64,000 bases of DNA from Lentisphaerota bacterium. GTDB taxonomy: Bacteria; Verrucomicrobiota; Lentisphaeria; Victivallales; Victivallaceae. The translations under genes were made by a program, and so were the position numbers. This document shows, one piece after another, positions 42,824 to 51,884 of the stretch; position 1 is the stretch's first letter, and each line of letters opens with the position of its first letter. The stretch spans positions 1 to 64,000 of the forward strand of contig SUWE01000008.1 in NCBI GenBank assembly GCA_015061615.1. The letters are read 5' to 3'. The notes beneath the pieces were generated by a model. It was given only the letters and a program-made list of their open reading frames with translations, was not told where the DNA came from and searched no databases.

Positions 42824-43516
42824 TCAATGCTTTTTCGATGATGCAAGCCGAATACCGTGAAGCGTAAAATACTCATCCGCCATTACCGCATCGGGAAATG
42901 CCGGATGCAGAAACTCAGCATCTCCTCCGGTCAGAATAACGGTCAAATCCGGATACTTTTCCTTCAACACCGCTATCCACTGACGGACGACTCCGACGAT
43001 TCCGGAGTCAACCCCGAAGCGGATAGCATCAACAGTATTGCGCCCGATATTTTCCGGTATCCCCTGCCCCAACGGGATTTCCGGCAGTTGAGCGGTCCCT
43101 GATGCCAATGCTTTACGGAGCAATTTTCTGCCGGGCGCGATCGCACCGCCGGCAAAACGGCATTGAGCATCAACGACCTCAAGAGTAAGCGCAGTGCCGC
43201 AATCAACAACTGCCGCAGGCAAAGGATAAAATTCGGCTGCGGCAACTGCGTTTGCAACCCTGTCCGCGCCGAGTGTGGAACAGTCGACAAGAGAAAAGTC
43301 AACTTTTGAGTGCTGTTCCGATGCCGAAATAAACTCTGTTCCGGATTCTTTCAACAGCTCCTTTGCCGGCGGATAAACACATGCGGCAACCTGCGGAACA
43401 TCGCTTTTTTCGCTACTCAATTCAGCGGTAGGCAAACGGCGTAGATTTATAAACTCTCCGCCGTTCCATTCGGCAATACGGGTAAAGGTATTGCCGATAT
43501 CCAATACTTTCAGCAT
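42824..43516 (-). CDS. coaX: Type III pantothenate kinase
   Basis: CoaX phosphorylates pantothenate, the first step of CoA synthesis, and uses a monovalent cation. The 230-residue protein has LKVLDIGNTFTRIAEW (phosphate 1 loop), CSTLGADRVANAVAAAEF (the GADR signature), VVDCGTALTLEVVD and CRFAGGAIAPGRKLL, and late LTGGDAEFL. Length and motifs are in the normal range. The ATG at 43516 starts the conserved strand, 4 bases after the pilC stop. An upstream ATG would overlap pilC and add nothing conserved. It shares a transcript with pilus assembly genes, a mixed operon. Confidence 0.92.
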   Translation of the reverse strand: MLKVLDIGNTFTRIAEWNGGEFINLRRLPTAELSSEKSDVPQVAACVYPPAKELLKESGTEFISASEQHSKVDFSLVDCSTLGADRVANAVAAAEFYPLPAAVVDCGTALTLEVVDAQCRFAGGAIAPGRKLLRKALASGTAQLPEIPLGQGIPENIGRNTVDAIRFGVDSGIVGVVRQWIAVLKEKYPDLTVILTGGDAEFLHPAFPDAVMADEYFTLHGIRLASSKKH

Positions 43517-43520
43517 AGCT

Positions 43521-44765
43521 CTAACCGGACATTTTTTCAATGATTTTGGTCAAGGGCAGGAACAATGCGATAACAATCGTACCGACGATACCCGCCAGAC
43601 CGACGATCATCAACGGTTCGATAAGTGAAGTCAACGCACTTACGGAGTTGTCAACTTCTTCGTCAAAGGTATTGGCGATTTTTTCAAGCATTTCAGGCAG
43701 TTTACCGGTTTCCTCACCGACTTCCACCATACTGATAACCATTTCAGGGAAGACTTTAGTTTTGCCCAGCGGAACTGCAATACCATCACCTTCTTTAACA
43801 GCAGAGTAAACGTCCTGCACCGCTTTGGCAACGACTTCGTTACCGCTTGTCTCTTTAACGATTGCCAGCGCACTGAGAACCGGCACACCGGAACTCATCA
43901 ATGTACCAAGAGTACGGCTGAAGCGGGAAACAGCGGTTTTCATAACGATGGGGCCGAAAAGCGGCATATTGTATGTACACCAGTCGATACCGAATTTACC
44001 GGCAGGGATCTTTGCCGCAATTTTGAATGCTATAATGATCACCGCCAGACCGATAAGCCAGTAATACCAGGTCTGCACCATTGAGTCTGACATGGCAATC
44101 AGAAACTCAGTGATTCCCGGCAACGGTTCATCCGGACCGAGCAGGTCGGCAAAGATTTTACGGAAGTTCGGAACGATAAACACCATCAAACCGACCACAG
44201 CCAGAATGGCGATACTCATGATCACACACGGGTAAATCATCGCTGATTTCACCTTACCGGTGATCCGCGCGGCTTTTTCCATAAATCCGGCGAGACGGTC
44301 AAGAATCGTTTCCATAGCACCGGAAGCCTCACCGGCGCGCACCATGTTCAAATAAAGTTTGTCAAATGACTTCGGACTTTGCGCCAGAGCTTCGGCAAAA
44401 GTCGCACCGCCTTCAACAATGTCAGAGGTTTTTCCCAGAACGCCCTGCACGGCAGGGTTTTTCGCCTGTTTTTCCAAAGTTCTCAAAGAACGGATCAACG
44501 GCAGACCTGCTTCCAGCAGAATCGCCAACTGACGGGTCACAACGGTCAACTCTTTACGTTTGATGACCATCGGACCAAGGTTCATGTTCATTCCGCCTTT
44601 GCCTTTGGCTTTGGTTTTCTGAACTTTTACAGCAACGCGGAGCGAAGTGACATAAAGTCCTTTCGCCCGCAGATCTAAAGTTGCCGCATCTTCGCTGACA
44701 GCTTCGATCTTGCCCTTACGCTCCTTACCGGAGTTATCCATGGCTGTATATAAATACTGTGGCAT
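43521..44765 (-). CDS. pilC: Type IV pilus inner-membrane platform protein PilC/GspF
   Basis: A 414-residue platform protein that links the pilus ATPases to the pilin machinery. The N-terminus MPQYLYTAMDNSGKERKGKI is the family start. Two repeats of about 170 residues each contain the pattern LRSLRTLEKQAKNPAVQGVL and VLSALAIVKETSGN, with GEETGKLPEMLEKIA near the end. Three membrane segments lie near residues 175-200, 225-250 and 385-405 (PLMIVGLAGIVGTIVIALFL). It lies 39 bases after a pilB gene. Major pilin and prepilin peptidase genes are not in this window. Confidence 0.92.
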   Translation of the reverse strand: MPQYLYTAMDNSGKERKGKIEAVSEDAATLDLRAKGLYVTSLRVAVKVQKTKAKGKGGMNMNLGPMVIKRKELTVVTRQLAILLEAGLPLIRSLRTLEKQAKNPAVQGVLGKTSDIVEGGATFAEALAQSPKSFDKLYLNMVRAGEASGAMETILDRLAGFMEKAARITGKVKSAMIYPCVIMSIAILAVVGLMVFIVPNFRKIFADLLGPDEPLPGITEFLIAMSDSMVQTWYYWLIGLAVIIIAFKIAAKIPAGKFGIDWCTYNMPLFGPIVMKTAVSRFSRTLGTLMSSGVPVLSALAIVKETSGNEVVAKAVQDVYSAVKEGDGIAVPLGKTKVFPEMVISMVEVGEETGKLPEMLEKIANTFDEEVDNSVSALTSLIEPLMIVGLAGIVGTIVIALFLPLTKIIEKMSG

Positions 44766-44804
44766 AGGATCCTCTCTTTTTGGTTAATCAATCAACTTAA
44801 TACA

Positions 44805-46493
44805 TCAGGTGTAACGAACAACTTCGTCTACCGTTGTTTCTCCATTGAAGATGGCAAGCAAACCATCTTCACGCAATGTACGCATTCCAAATTCCGCAGC
44901 TTTGGCACCGAGGATATTGGCGGGGGTACTGTTTGCGATCATATCCCGCAGGACATCGTTGATGACCATCAATTCGGTCAACGCCTTACGTCCCTTGTAA
45001 CCGGTATTGCTGCACAAATCACAGCCTTTACCGTAACAGAACTGTTTACCTTCAACCTGGGCGCGTTCAAGATTGAGCCGGTCAAGGTCTTCATCCGTGG
45101 GAGTATAGAAAGTTTTGCACAGCGGGCAGACCCGGCGGATAAGACGCTGGCCGAGAACACCGGCAAGAGACGATGCAATAAGGAACGGCTCCACGCCCAT
45201 ATCCATCAAACGGGTAATGGTACTGGCGGCATCATTTGTGTGCAGGGTACTGAACACAAAGTGTCCGGTAAGCGACGCTTCGATAGCGATCTGCGCAGTT
45301 TCAAAGTCACGGATTTCTCCGACGAGAATACGGTCAGGGTCCTGACGTAGGAACGCTCGCAGCGCCTTTTGAAAGGTCATACCGACGGCATCGTTGATAG
45401 GACACTGGATCAAACCTTCGATATCGTACTCTACAGGGTCTTCTGCGGTAAGGATCTTGTCTTCTATTTTGTTGATCTCGCTCAACGCAGAGTAAAGCGT
45501 TGTGGTCTTTCCTGAACCGGTAGGTCCGGTCACCAGCAGAATACCGTTGGGCAGATGAATCATTTCACGCAAACGCGCAAGAACGTCTTCTCCGATACCC
45601 AGAGCATCAAGTTCAAGGTTCACAACCGAACGGTCAAGCACACGGAGCACCACTGATTCGCCATGGCTGGTAGGCAGACAGGATACACGCAAGTCGACCG
45701 GACGGCCATTGTATTTCAACTGGATACGTCCGTCCTGAGGACGGCGGCGCTCAGAAATATTCAGACCGGAAATGATCTTGATACGGCTGATCACCGGAAT
45801 TGCCAGACTACGCGGCGGTTCAGGCATTTCGTAAAGAGCGCCGTCCACACGGTAGCGGATGCGGAAGTTCTTTTCAAACGGTTCAAAGTGAATGTCTGAT
45901 GCTTTATCTTTGATCGCCTGATGTATAATGACGTCCACAAATTTGATGATAGGCATTTCATTTGCCATATCCTCATCGTAAACATCCTCTTCCTCGACTT
46001 CCATAACGCCGAGTTCAGCGACAATGTCATCAACGGTATCTTCCTTTTCCGGATAGTAACGGTCAAGTTCACTGGCAAACTGTTCAGGATCACAAACTAC
46101 CGGCAAAATATTTCTGCCGATAATAAAGCGCAAAGACTCGACCGTCTGAAAATCCAGCGGATGACGCATCGCCATATGAAGGGATTCACCATCATCCTGA
46201 AGCGGAATAACACCGTAAGTACGGGCGGTGTCGATATCAATGGTTTTGACGATTTCGCGGGGCAAATCTGCCGCTTTCGGATTCCATACATAGGAACCGA
46301 GGTTCTCAGCAACAGCCGCAAGAACTTCGGAACGGGTGTACAAACCGAAGTTTTCAATGATTTCAAGCGCACTCTTGCCGGAGTTTTCACACTCTTCAGC
46401 AACTTCATCAAGATGTTTGAGCATCTGAGCATTACCGGCGGCAAGCTCACTGCGGAGCAAATCAATCAACGCAGAACTGTTTATATCCAACAT
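44805..46493 (-). CDS. pilB: PilB/GspE-type assembly ATPase (second copy)
   Basis: A 562-residue AAA-like ATPase that powers pilus extension or type II secretion. The N-terminal MshEN-like domain is residues about 1-150. The catalytic core has DIHFEPFEKNFRIRYRVDG, RRPQDGRIQ, Walker A GPTGSGKTTTLYSAL, Asp box TAEDPVEYD, Walker B ILVGEIRDFETA and His box FSTLHTNDAASTITRLMDMG. A zinc ribbon follows: CPLC and CDLC. It lies 21 bases after the first copy, and both have full motifs. Which one drives extension is not known. Confidence 0.92.
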   Translation of the reverse strand: MLDINSSALIDLLRSELAAGNAQMLKHLDEVAEECENSGKSALEIIENFGLYTRSEVLAAVAENLGSYVWNPKAADLPREIVKTIDIDTARTYGVIPLQDDGESLHMAMRHPLDFQTVESLRFIIGRNILPVVCDPEQFASELDRYYPEKEDTVDDIVAELGVMEVEEEDVYDEDMANEMPIIKFVDVIIHQAIKDKASDIHFEPFEKNFRIRYRVDGALYEMPEPPRSLAIPVISRIKIISGLNISERRRPQDGRIQLKYNGRPVDLRVSCLPTSHGESVVLRVLDRSVVNLELDALGIGEDVLARLREMIHLPNGILLVTGPTGSGKTTTLYSALSEINKIEDKILTAEDPVEYDIEGLIQCPINDAVGMTFQKALRAFLRQDPDRILVGEIRDFETAQIAIEASLTGHFVFSTLHTNDAASTITRLMDMGVEPFLIASSLAGVLGQRLIRRVCPLCKTFYTPTDEDLDRLNLERAQVEGKQFCYGKGCDLCSNTGYKGRKALTELMVINDVLRDMIANSTPANILGAKAAEFGMRTLREDGLLAIFNGETTVDEVVRYT

Positions 46494-46514
46494 ATTAAAA
46501 CGATCGCTCCTCTG

Positions 46515-48224
46515 TTAATTCTCATCGCGCAAGGTTACGAAAATAACCTCTTCCAAAGTGGAAATACCTGCCTCAGCCTTACGAATGGCATCGTCACGCA
46601 AACTTCTCATACCGTTACGGCGGGCAAATGAACGCAGCGTACCGCTGGTCTCATTGGCAAAAATCAGGCGGGCAATTTCTTCTGTGATAAGGAAAATCTC
46701 ATAAATACCGACACGTCCTTTGTAACCGGTATAGCCGCAGTGACGGCACCCCTTACCTTTTATGAACTTGTGATTGGCAAGATATTCCGGAGTAAGTCCG
46801 AGTATACGCTGTTCTGCTTTGCTCGGAGTATACTCCTCTGCACACTCCTTACACACGCGGCGCAAAAGACGCTGGGCCATTGCCGCGCGCAAAGCTGTTG
46901 CAACAAGGAACGGCTTAACTCCCATATCAACAAGACGCGCCACCGCACCGGGAGCGTCGTTGGTGTGCAGGGTACTGAACACCAAGTGACCGGTAAGAGC
47001 GGCGTTGATAGCGATTTCAGCAGTTTCCAAGTCACGGATTTCACCGACCATGATAATGTTCGGCGCCTGACGCAGCATGCTTCGCAGAGCTGCGGCAAAT
47101 GTCATATCCACATGCCGGTCGACCTGAACCTGATTGATACCCGGCAGCTGATACTCGATCGGGTCTTCAACAGTGATGAGTTTACGGGCGGTGGTATTGA
47201 TGGTGTTCAAAAATGCGTAAAGCGAAGTTGTTTTACCGGAACCGGTAGGTCCGGTAACAAGAAAGATACCGTCAGGATAGTTGATGATCTTCGTGACCAT
47301 TTCAAGGTCGTCCGCATAAAAACCGAGACGGGGAATATCAAGCTGGATACTGCTTTTATCCAAAATACGCATAACGATACTTTCACCGAAGATCGTCGGG
47401 ATGGATGATACACGCAAGTCGATATCTTTATCACCGACCGAAAGCTGGATACGACCGTCCTGAGGAATACGTTTTTCGGTAATATCCAAATGCGCCATGA
47501 TTTTCATACGGCTGGTGAAGTTTGACTGCAAATATTTCGGAGGTCCGTCAACTTCGCGGAGCGCTCCGTCGATACGGTAACGGACCCGGTAACGTTTTTC
47601 CATAGGTTCCAAATGAATATCCGATGCCCGCATCTTGTAGGCGTCGACGATAAGTTTGGTTACAAGACGGATGATCGGAGCAGTATCATCTTCATCATCC
47701 ATGCCGGATGAGTCACCGTTATCTTCGATGATCATTTCAGCAGAATCGATATCAACATCCTTATTCTGACTGCCGGTATCTTCAGTAGCTTCCGGATAAT
47801 ATTTATCCAAAGCGATGGCAATTTGATCGGCAGGTGCGATAACCGCATCGACATCCCTGCCGAGAAGATAACGGAGCGTATCGAGTTTTTCCACATCAGT
47901 CGGGTCATCCATTGCGACAGTCAGCCATGCTCCGTCATTTGCAACGGGAATGACCTGATAATAACGGGCATAGTCGCCGCGCAATGCCTCAAGAACCTCA
48001 GGAGGTATCTCAAAATCCTCCAAACTGATAACTTCCATTCCGTACTGCTGGGCAAGCATGGCGATCAGCTCGGAATAATCAACTATCCCGGCTTTCACCA
48101 ATTCACCGATAACATCGGAAGAACCGACATCTATTGCTGCGGCACGGGCAGCCTCCACCTGCGCGAAATCAACAGTCTTAGACTCGCGCAAAAGTTTAAG
48201 CACGAATTCCTGATCCTTAATCAA
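46515..48224 (-). CDS. pilB: PilB/GspE-type assembly ATPase (first copy)
   Basis: A 569-residue paralogue of the next gene. The TTG at 48224 was chosen: AAGGAG lies 7 bases upstream, while an in-frame start at 48305 overlaps the -35 box itself. The MshEN domain (about 1-140) is followed by an acidic linker (SGMDDEDDTAP). The core has DIHLEPMEKRYRVRYRIDG, Walker A GPTGSGKTTSLYAFL, Asp box VEDPIEYQLPG, Walker B IIMVGEIRDLETA, His box STLHTNDAPGAVARLVDMG, and a zinc ribbon with CKEC and CRHC. Sequence drift from the second copy is large, so they are probably not redundant. Confidence 0.92.
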   Translation of the reverse strand: MIKDQEFVLKLLRESKTVDFAQVEAARAAAIDVGSSDVIGELVKAGIVDYSELIAMLAQQYGMEVISLEDFEIPPEVLEALRGDYARYYQVIPVANDGAWLTVAMDDPTDVEKLDTLRYLLGRDVDAVIAPADQIAIALDKYYPEATEDTGSQNKDVDIDSAEMIIEDNGDSSGMDDEDDTAPIIRLVTKLIVDAYKMRASDIHLEPMEKRYRVRYRIDGALREVDGPPKYLQSNFTSRMKIMAHLDITEKRIPQDGRIQLSVGDKDIDLRVSSIPTIFGESIVMRILDKSSIQLDIPRLGFYADDLEMVTKIINYPDGIFLVTGPTGSGKTTSLYAFLNTINTTARKLITVEDPIEYQLPGINQVQVDRHVDMTFAAALRSMLRQAPNIIMVGEIRDLETAEIAINAALTGHLVFSTLHTNDAPGAVARLVDMGVKPFLVATALRAAMAQRLLRRVCKECAEEYTPSKAEQRILGLTPEYLANHKFIKGKGCRHCGYTGYKGRVGIYEIFLITEEIARLIFANETSGTLRSFARRNGMRSLRDDAIRKAEAGISTLEEVIFVTLRDEN

Positions 48225-48276
48225 TCTCTGGCTCCTTCCAAAATCTGAATATGAACAAAAAACATGAACATTAACA

Positions 48277-48305
48277 AAATTAACCCCAATTTCGGATTTT
48301 GTCAA
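48277..48305 (-). promoter_or_regulatory. Promoter of the pilB-pilB-pilC-coaX operon
   Basis: Minus strand: consensus TTGACA (48305-48300), 17 bases, TAATTT (48282-48277). The -35 box overlaps the last codons of thiI, so pilus genes can be transcribed apart from thiI. Confidence 0.6.
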
Positions 48306-49501
48306 GCATCAATTTCAATATCATTGATAATTTTTTCAAGTATTGCTGAATATCCGGGGATTTTAGCCTCTTCTTTCAATGCAAGATCGACCGGGACTGA
48401 GGTTGCCGGACTTGACGGAGCAAACACGGTACAACTGTCAGGAACCTGAACACTGGACTGCTTCATCGTACCTATTTTTTCCGCGACTGAGATAGTCTCC
48501 AATTTATCAGCCCCGACCAGCGGACGCAGAACAAGCATATCAATGGAACGGTTTATTGTATCCATGTTAGCAACAGTCTGGCTGGCGACCTGTCCGAGGG
48601 CATCTCCTGTAACCAGAGCTTTGCAATCTTCTCTCAATGCGACAGCCTCAGCGATCCGGAGCATTGCTCTGCGGTAAAGCACAGTCCGCACCCGTTCGGA
48701 ACAGTTGTCTCTGACAGCTTTCTGAAACTCTGCCAGATTGACAATAAAAAGCCTGCCGTGTCTCTGAAATGAGTTGAGAGTCGCCGCCAGTCCCCGCACC
48801 TTATCCACAGTTTCAGGCGGAGTGTAAGGAGAGCTGTGGAATGTTATAAAATCAGTCGGCGATCCGCGTTTCATGATCTGCCATGCGGCAACCGGAGAGT
48901 CGATCCCGCCGGAAAGCAAAGTCAGTACACGGGGATTACTGCCGACCGGCAAACCGCCGGCACAGCGATAGGTGTCAAAATAAAGTGCAGAAAATTCGTC
49001 CCGAACTTCACATCCGAGGGTGATATCCGCATTTTTCAGGTCGATATCAAAACTGTTTTCACCGATTTTATCAGCGATGGCAGTTACAAGATCTATTTCT
49101 ATCTGCTGGGAAGTAAGCGGAAAACGTTTGTTGCTCCGCCTTGCCCGGACCCTGAATGAAGGTTTGCTCCCGGAATATGCGGCAAAAGCTCCGGGAGCAA
49201 GCTCAACAGCAGTTTCACGGATGACATCCATATCCACCGGCAGCAGAACAGCAGGAGAAAAAGACTCCAAACCGAACACAGCAGGCAGATTTTCTATGAT
49301 AAACTCAAGAGATTCAGCGGCAAAAGTCTCTCTGCCTTCGGGTTCAATCCACACCCTGCCCCGGATACGGCGGACACGGCAATCAGCAGCACCTTTTTTC
49401 AGCATGTGGCGGATATTTTCCACCAGACACTTTTCAAACATATTACGGTTATTGCCTTTGGTGGCGATCTCATGATAGCGGCAAATCACACAGTTATACA
49501 T
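48302..49501 (-). CDS. thiI: tRNA 4-thiouridine / thiamine thiazole sulfurtransferase ThiI
   Basis: ThiI adenylates U8 in tRNA and transfers sulfur to it; it also supports thiamine synthesis in some bacteria. The 399-residue form has an N-terminal ferredoxin-like and THUMP region (CRYHEIATKGNNRNMFEK ... FRVRARRSNKRFPLTS) and the PP-loop LTLLSGGIDSPVAAWQ. It then has ALVTGDALGQVASQTVANM and the late CTVFAPSSPAT; there is no C-terminal rhodanese domain, which fits the short class. The ATG at 49501 has AGAGGAAA upstream. Earlier in-frame starts overlap the promoter. Confidence 0.93.
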   Translation of the reverse strand: MYNCVICRYHEIATKGNNRNMFEKCLVENIRHMLKKGAADCRVRRIRGRVWIEPEGRETFAAESLEFIIENLPAVFGLESFSPAVLLPVDMDVIRETAVELAPGAFAAYSGSKPSFRVRARRSNKRFPLTSQQIEIDLVTAIADKIGENSFDIDLKNADITLGCEVRDEFSALYFDTYRCAGGLPVGSNPRVLTLLSGGIDSPVAAWQIMKRGSPTDFITFHSSPYTPPETVDKVRGLAATLNSFQRHGRLFIVNLAEFQKAVRDNCSERVRTVLYRRAMLRIAEAVALREDCKALVTGDALGQVASQTVANMDTINRSIDMLVLRPLVGADKLETISVAEKIGTMKQSSVQVPDSCTVFAPSSPATSVPVDLALKEEAKIPGYSAILEKIINDIEIDA

Positions 49502-49579
49502 AAATTTCCTCTGAATAAACAGCTGTTTCGATTCAAAAAAAATTCCGGAATGTTCCCCGTCCCGGAAAAGCACTTTTAT

Positions 49580-49608
49580 AATATAGTCTGCAATTTGCAG
49601 ATTCACAA
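49580..49608 (-). promoter_or_regulatory. Probable promoter of thiI
   Basis: Minus strand: TTGTGA (49608-49603), 17 bases, TATATT (49585-49580). The spacer holds the short inverted repeat CTGCAAATTGCAG. Confidence 0.5.
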
Positions 49609-49693
49609 CCTTATAAGCACAGGAAATCTGATTTTTTTACAAAAAACAGCAAAACAAACCTCTCGTTTCAGGAATACTCACATGTAAGGCTTC

Positions 49694-49722
49694 TTGAATT
49701 ATCAGCGTTCAAGGTGTATATT
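49694..49722 (+). promoter_or_regulatory. Probable promoter of the small membrane protein and symporter genes
   Basis: TTGAAT (49694-49699), 17 bases, TATATT (49717-49722). The first start codon follows at 49760. Confidence 0.5.
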
Positions 49723-49759
49723 ATAAAAAATTTTATTTTGTATTCCCGGAGTTGGAAGT

Positions 49760-50146
49760 TTGAAGTTAAGATCTATTATTTTCAGTCATTTTCTTCAGAG
49801 TGTTTCAGCGGCATTGATGATCGCCGCCGGAGCATTCTGGTTGCTTTTGGCTGTTGCAATCGAACACTTCGATAACAACACGGCAGAAATCGGGTGTACG
49901 ATTTCTGCTCATGACGACACGGACAACACCCCTTTGACCAAATGTGTTTCGGTCCGTTCCGTAAAAACTCAATCTGCATCTTCATCAAGGCGTTTGGAAT
50001 CTGTCATTCCTGCGCCTTTTGTATTGCCATTTGTTCTTCGTATCAACTGCGGTGCCGATATTCCGGCAAAAATCACCCCTGTCGCGCAGTTTGCGGAGAA
50101 CCCCGCCAACTATGTAAGAGCGGGACCGGACAGCGTTTTATCTTAA
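49760..50146 (+). CDS. Small membrane-anchored protein of unknown function
   Basis: A 128-residue protein starting at TTG after GGAGTTGG. One hydrophobic segment (residues about 10-33, FLQSVSAALMIAAGAFWLLL) is likely a signal anchor. The rest is polar, with Ser, Thr and two Cys (IGCTIS, KCVS) and a Pro-rich stretch (VIPAPFVLPFV). There is no recognised family. It has its own promoter and lies 46 bases before the Na/phosphate symporter gene, so cotranscription is likely. Whether it is a real protein is not certain, but the start signals and position support it. Confidence 0.5.
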   Translation: MKLRSIIFSHFLQSVSAALMIAAGAFWLLLAVAIEHFDNNTAEIGCTISAHDDTDNTPLTKCVSVRSVKTQSASSSRRLESVIPAPFVLPFVLRINCGADIPAKITPVAQFAENPANYVRAGPDSVLS

Positions 50147-50192
50147 TTTGTCAGTAATATTTTTTCAAACAGAATTTTTCAAGGAGTTACAA

Positions 50193-51872
50193 ATGCAGAA
50201 AGTAATGGAAGTTATCGGAGGATTGGCAATATTCATTTTCGGTATGAAAATGATGAGTGACGGTCTGCACCACGTTGCCGGCGAAAAAATGCGTTCCATC
50301 CTCAGAGCATTTTCAGCCAACCGTTTTGTGGCGATAGCTTCCGGAGCAGCTGTCACATGCGTAGTTCAATCATCAAGTGCGACAACAGTCATGGTCGTTG
50401 GTTTCATCAACGCCGGTCTGCTCAATCTTGCCCAAGGCATCGGCTTGATGTTCGGTGCCCATGTCGGAACAACGATCACTGCTCAGCTCGTAGCATTCAA
50501 AATATCGTGGATAATCATGCCGGCAATCATCCTCGGATTGCTGCTCAGCTTCATTCCCCGTCAGCGTATTGCCAGATGGAGCGAAACTGTTCTCGGCTTC
50601 GGCTTTCTCTTTCTCGGAATGGAAACGATGGGAAGCACCCTGAAAGCACTGGCCAAAAACAGTGATGCAATCAGTGAAGCATTCACCCGTTTCCAGTGTG
50701 CGCCGGACAGCAACGGAATGTTGCTCAGTTTTGCAGTTATCGGAGCGATTCTGGTCGGTATGATCGCGACAATGATCATTCAGAGTTCATCAGCAAGTAC
50801 CGGTATCATCATCGCACTCGGAGCAAGCGGATTGCTCAACGTTTACACTGCCGTAGCACTTGTATTGGGTTGCAACATTGGCACAACGGTAACCGCACAG
50901 CTTGCAGCGATGACTGCAAACCGGGTGGCAAAACAGGCAGCACTGGCAAATACACTGTCGATGTTCTTCGGTGCAGTTCTGATGTATGTTTCATTCATGA
51001 TCCCCATCGGAGACAAGCCGGCGTTTTTTGCTCTGCTCGGTAAACTCGGCGGAGAAATTCCCCGGCAGATCGCCAATGCCCACACTGTATTCAACGTACT
51101 CAACACTCTTATATTGCTGCCGTTCATTCCGTTGCTGGCAAAGCTCTGCGAAAAGATCATTCCGGTCAAAAACTCAAAAGTCAAATACCAGAAACTGGAA
51201 CCGCATTTGCTTGACACTCCGCCGATCGCTCTGGCCCAGACGGCCAGCAGTTTGCGGCAAATGTTGAAAAAAGCGTGGAAAATGATCGACTGTTCTCTCA
51301 AAATTTATATCGACAACGATGAAAAAAATCAGGCAGTTGTCAAGCAACTTGAGAAACGCGAAGCGGATATCGATGAAAGACAGAAAGATATCACCGAATA
51401 TCTTTCCCAGCTTATGCGCCGCGACCTGACTCAGAAAGAAGCTGAGCAGATACCGATGCTGCTGCACTGTACCAATGACGTTGAACGTATCGGTGACCAC
51501 ACGGAGTTGATCCGCGATATTACCGAAAAGCTTAACAATGACAATATCCGTTTCAGTCCGGAGGCAGAAGAGGAGTTCAAACGCCTTCACTCGCTGCTCA
51601 GCGATTTGGCGGATTCATCAATCGAACTGCTGGAAAAAAACACCTCCGCCTGTCACGAAAAAGCGACCCAGCTTCAGGAACAGCTCTTTGCCATGCTTGA
51701 CCGCAGTGAAGCGGAACATATTTCACGGATCAACAACGGCGATTGCCGTCCCCAGGTTGGTATTCTCTACCTTGAACTGCTTGAAGAAATAAGAAAAATT
51801 TCGCGGCACCTTGAAAATATCAATGACCGTGCCGGAATGTTTTATGAAAAACTCCCCAATGCGGTAAAATAA
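50193..51872 (+). CDS. Na/Pi-cotransporter II family protein with PhoU-like tail
   Basis: A 559-residue membrane protein of the NptA/YjbB type that couples sodium to phosphate movement. Two inverted QSSS-type repeats are visible: TCVVQSSSATTVMVVGFINAGLL and MIIQSSSASTGIIIALGASGLL (core words VVQSSSATT and IIQSSSAST), with GAHVGTTITAQL and GCNIGTTVTAQL after them. About eight membrane segments span residues 5-320. The C-terminal 220 residues are soluble helices of the PhoU type (DVERIGDHTELIRDI), likely a regulator of phosphate flow. CAAGGAG lies just before the ATG at 50193. Confidence 0.92.
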   Translation: MQKVMEVIGGLAIFIFGMKMMSDGLHHVAGEKMRSILRAFSANRFVAIASGAAVTCVVQSSSATTVMVVGFINAGLLNLAQGIGLMFGAHVGTTITAQLVAFKISWIIMPAIILGLLLSFIPRQRIARWSETVLGFGFLFLGMETMGSTLKALAKNSDAISEAFTRFQCAPDSNGMLLSFAVIGAILVGMIATMIIQSSSASTGIIIALGASGLLNVYTAVALVLGCNIGTTVTAQLAAMTANRVAKQAALANTLSMFFGAVLMYVSFMIPIGDKPAFFALLGKLGGEIPRQIANAHTVFNVLNTLILLPFIPLLAKLCEKIIPVKNSKVKYQKLEPHLLDTPPIALAQTASSLRQMLKKAWKMIDCSLKIYIDNDEKNQAVVKQLEKREADIDERQKDITEYLSQLMRRDLTQKEAEQIPMLLHCTNDVERIGDHTELIRDITEKLNNDNIRFSPEAEEEFKRLHSLLSDLADSSIELLEKNTSACHEKATQLQEQLFAMLDRSEAEHISRINNGDCRPQVGILYLELLEEIRKISRHLENINDRAGMFYEKLPNAVK

Positions 51873-51884
51873 AGGAACAAAAAA

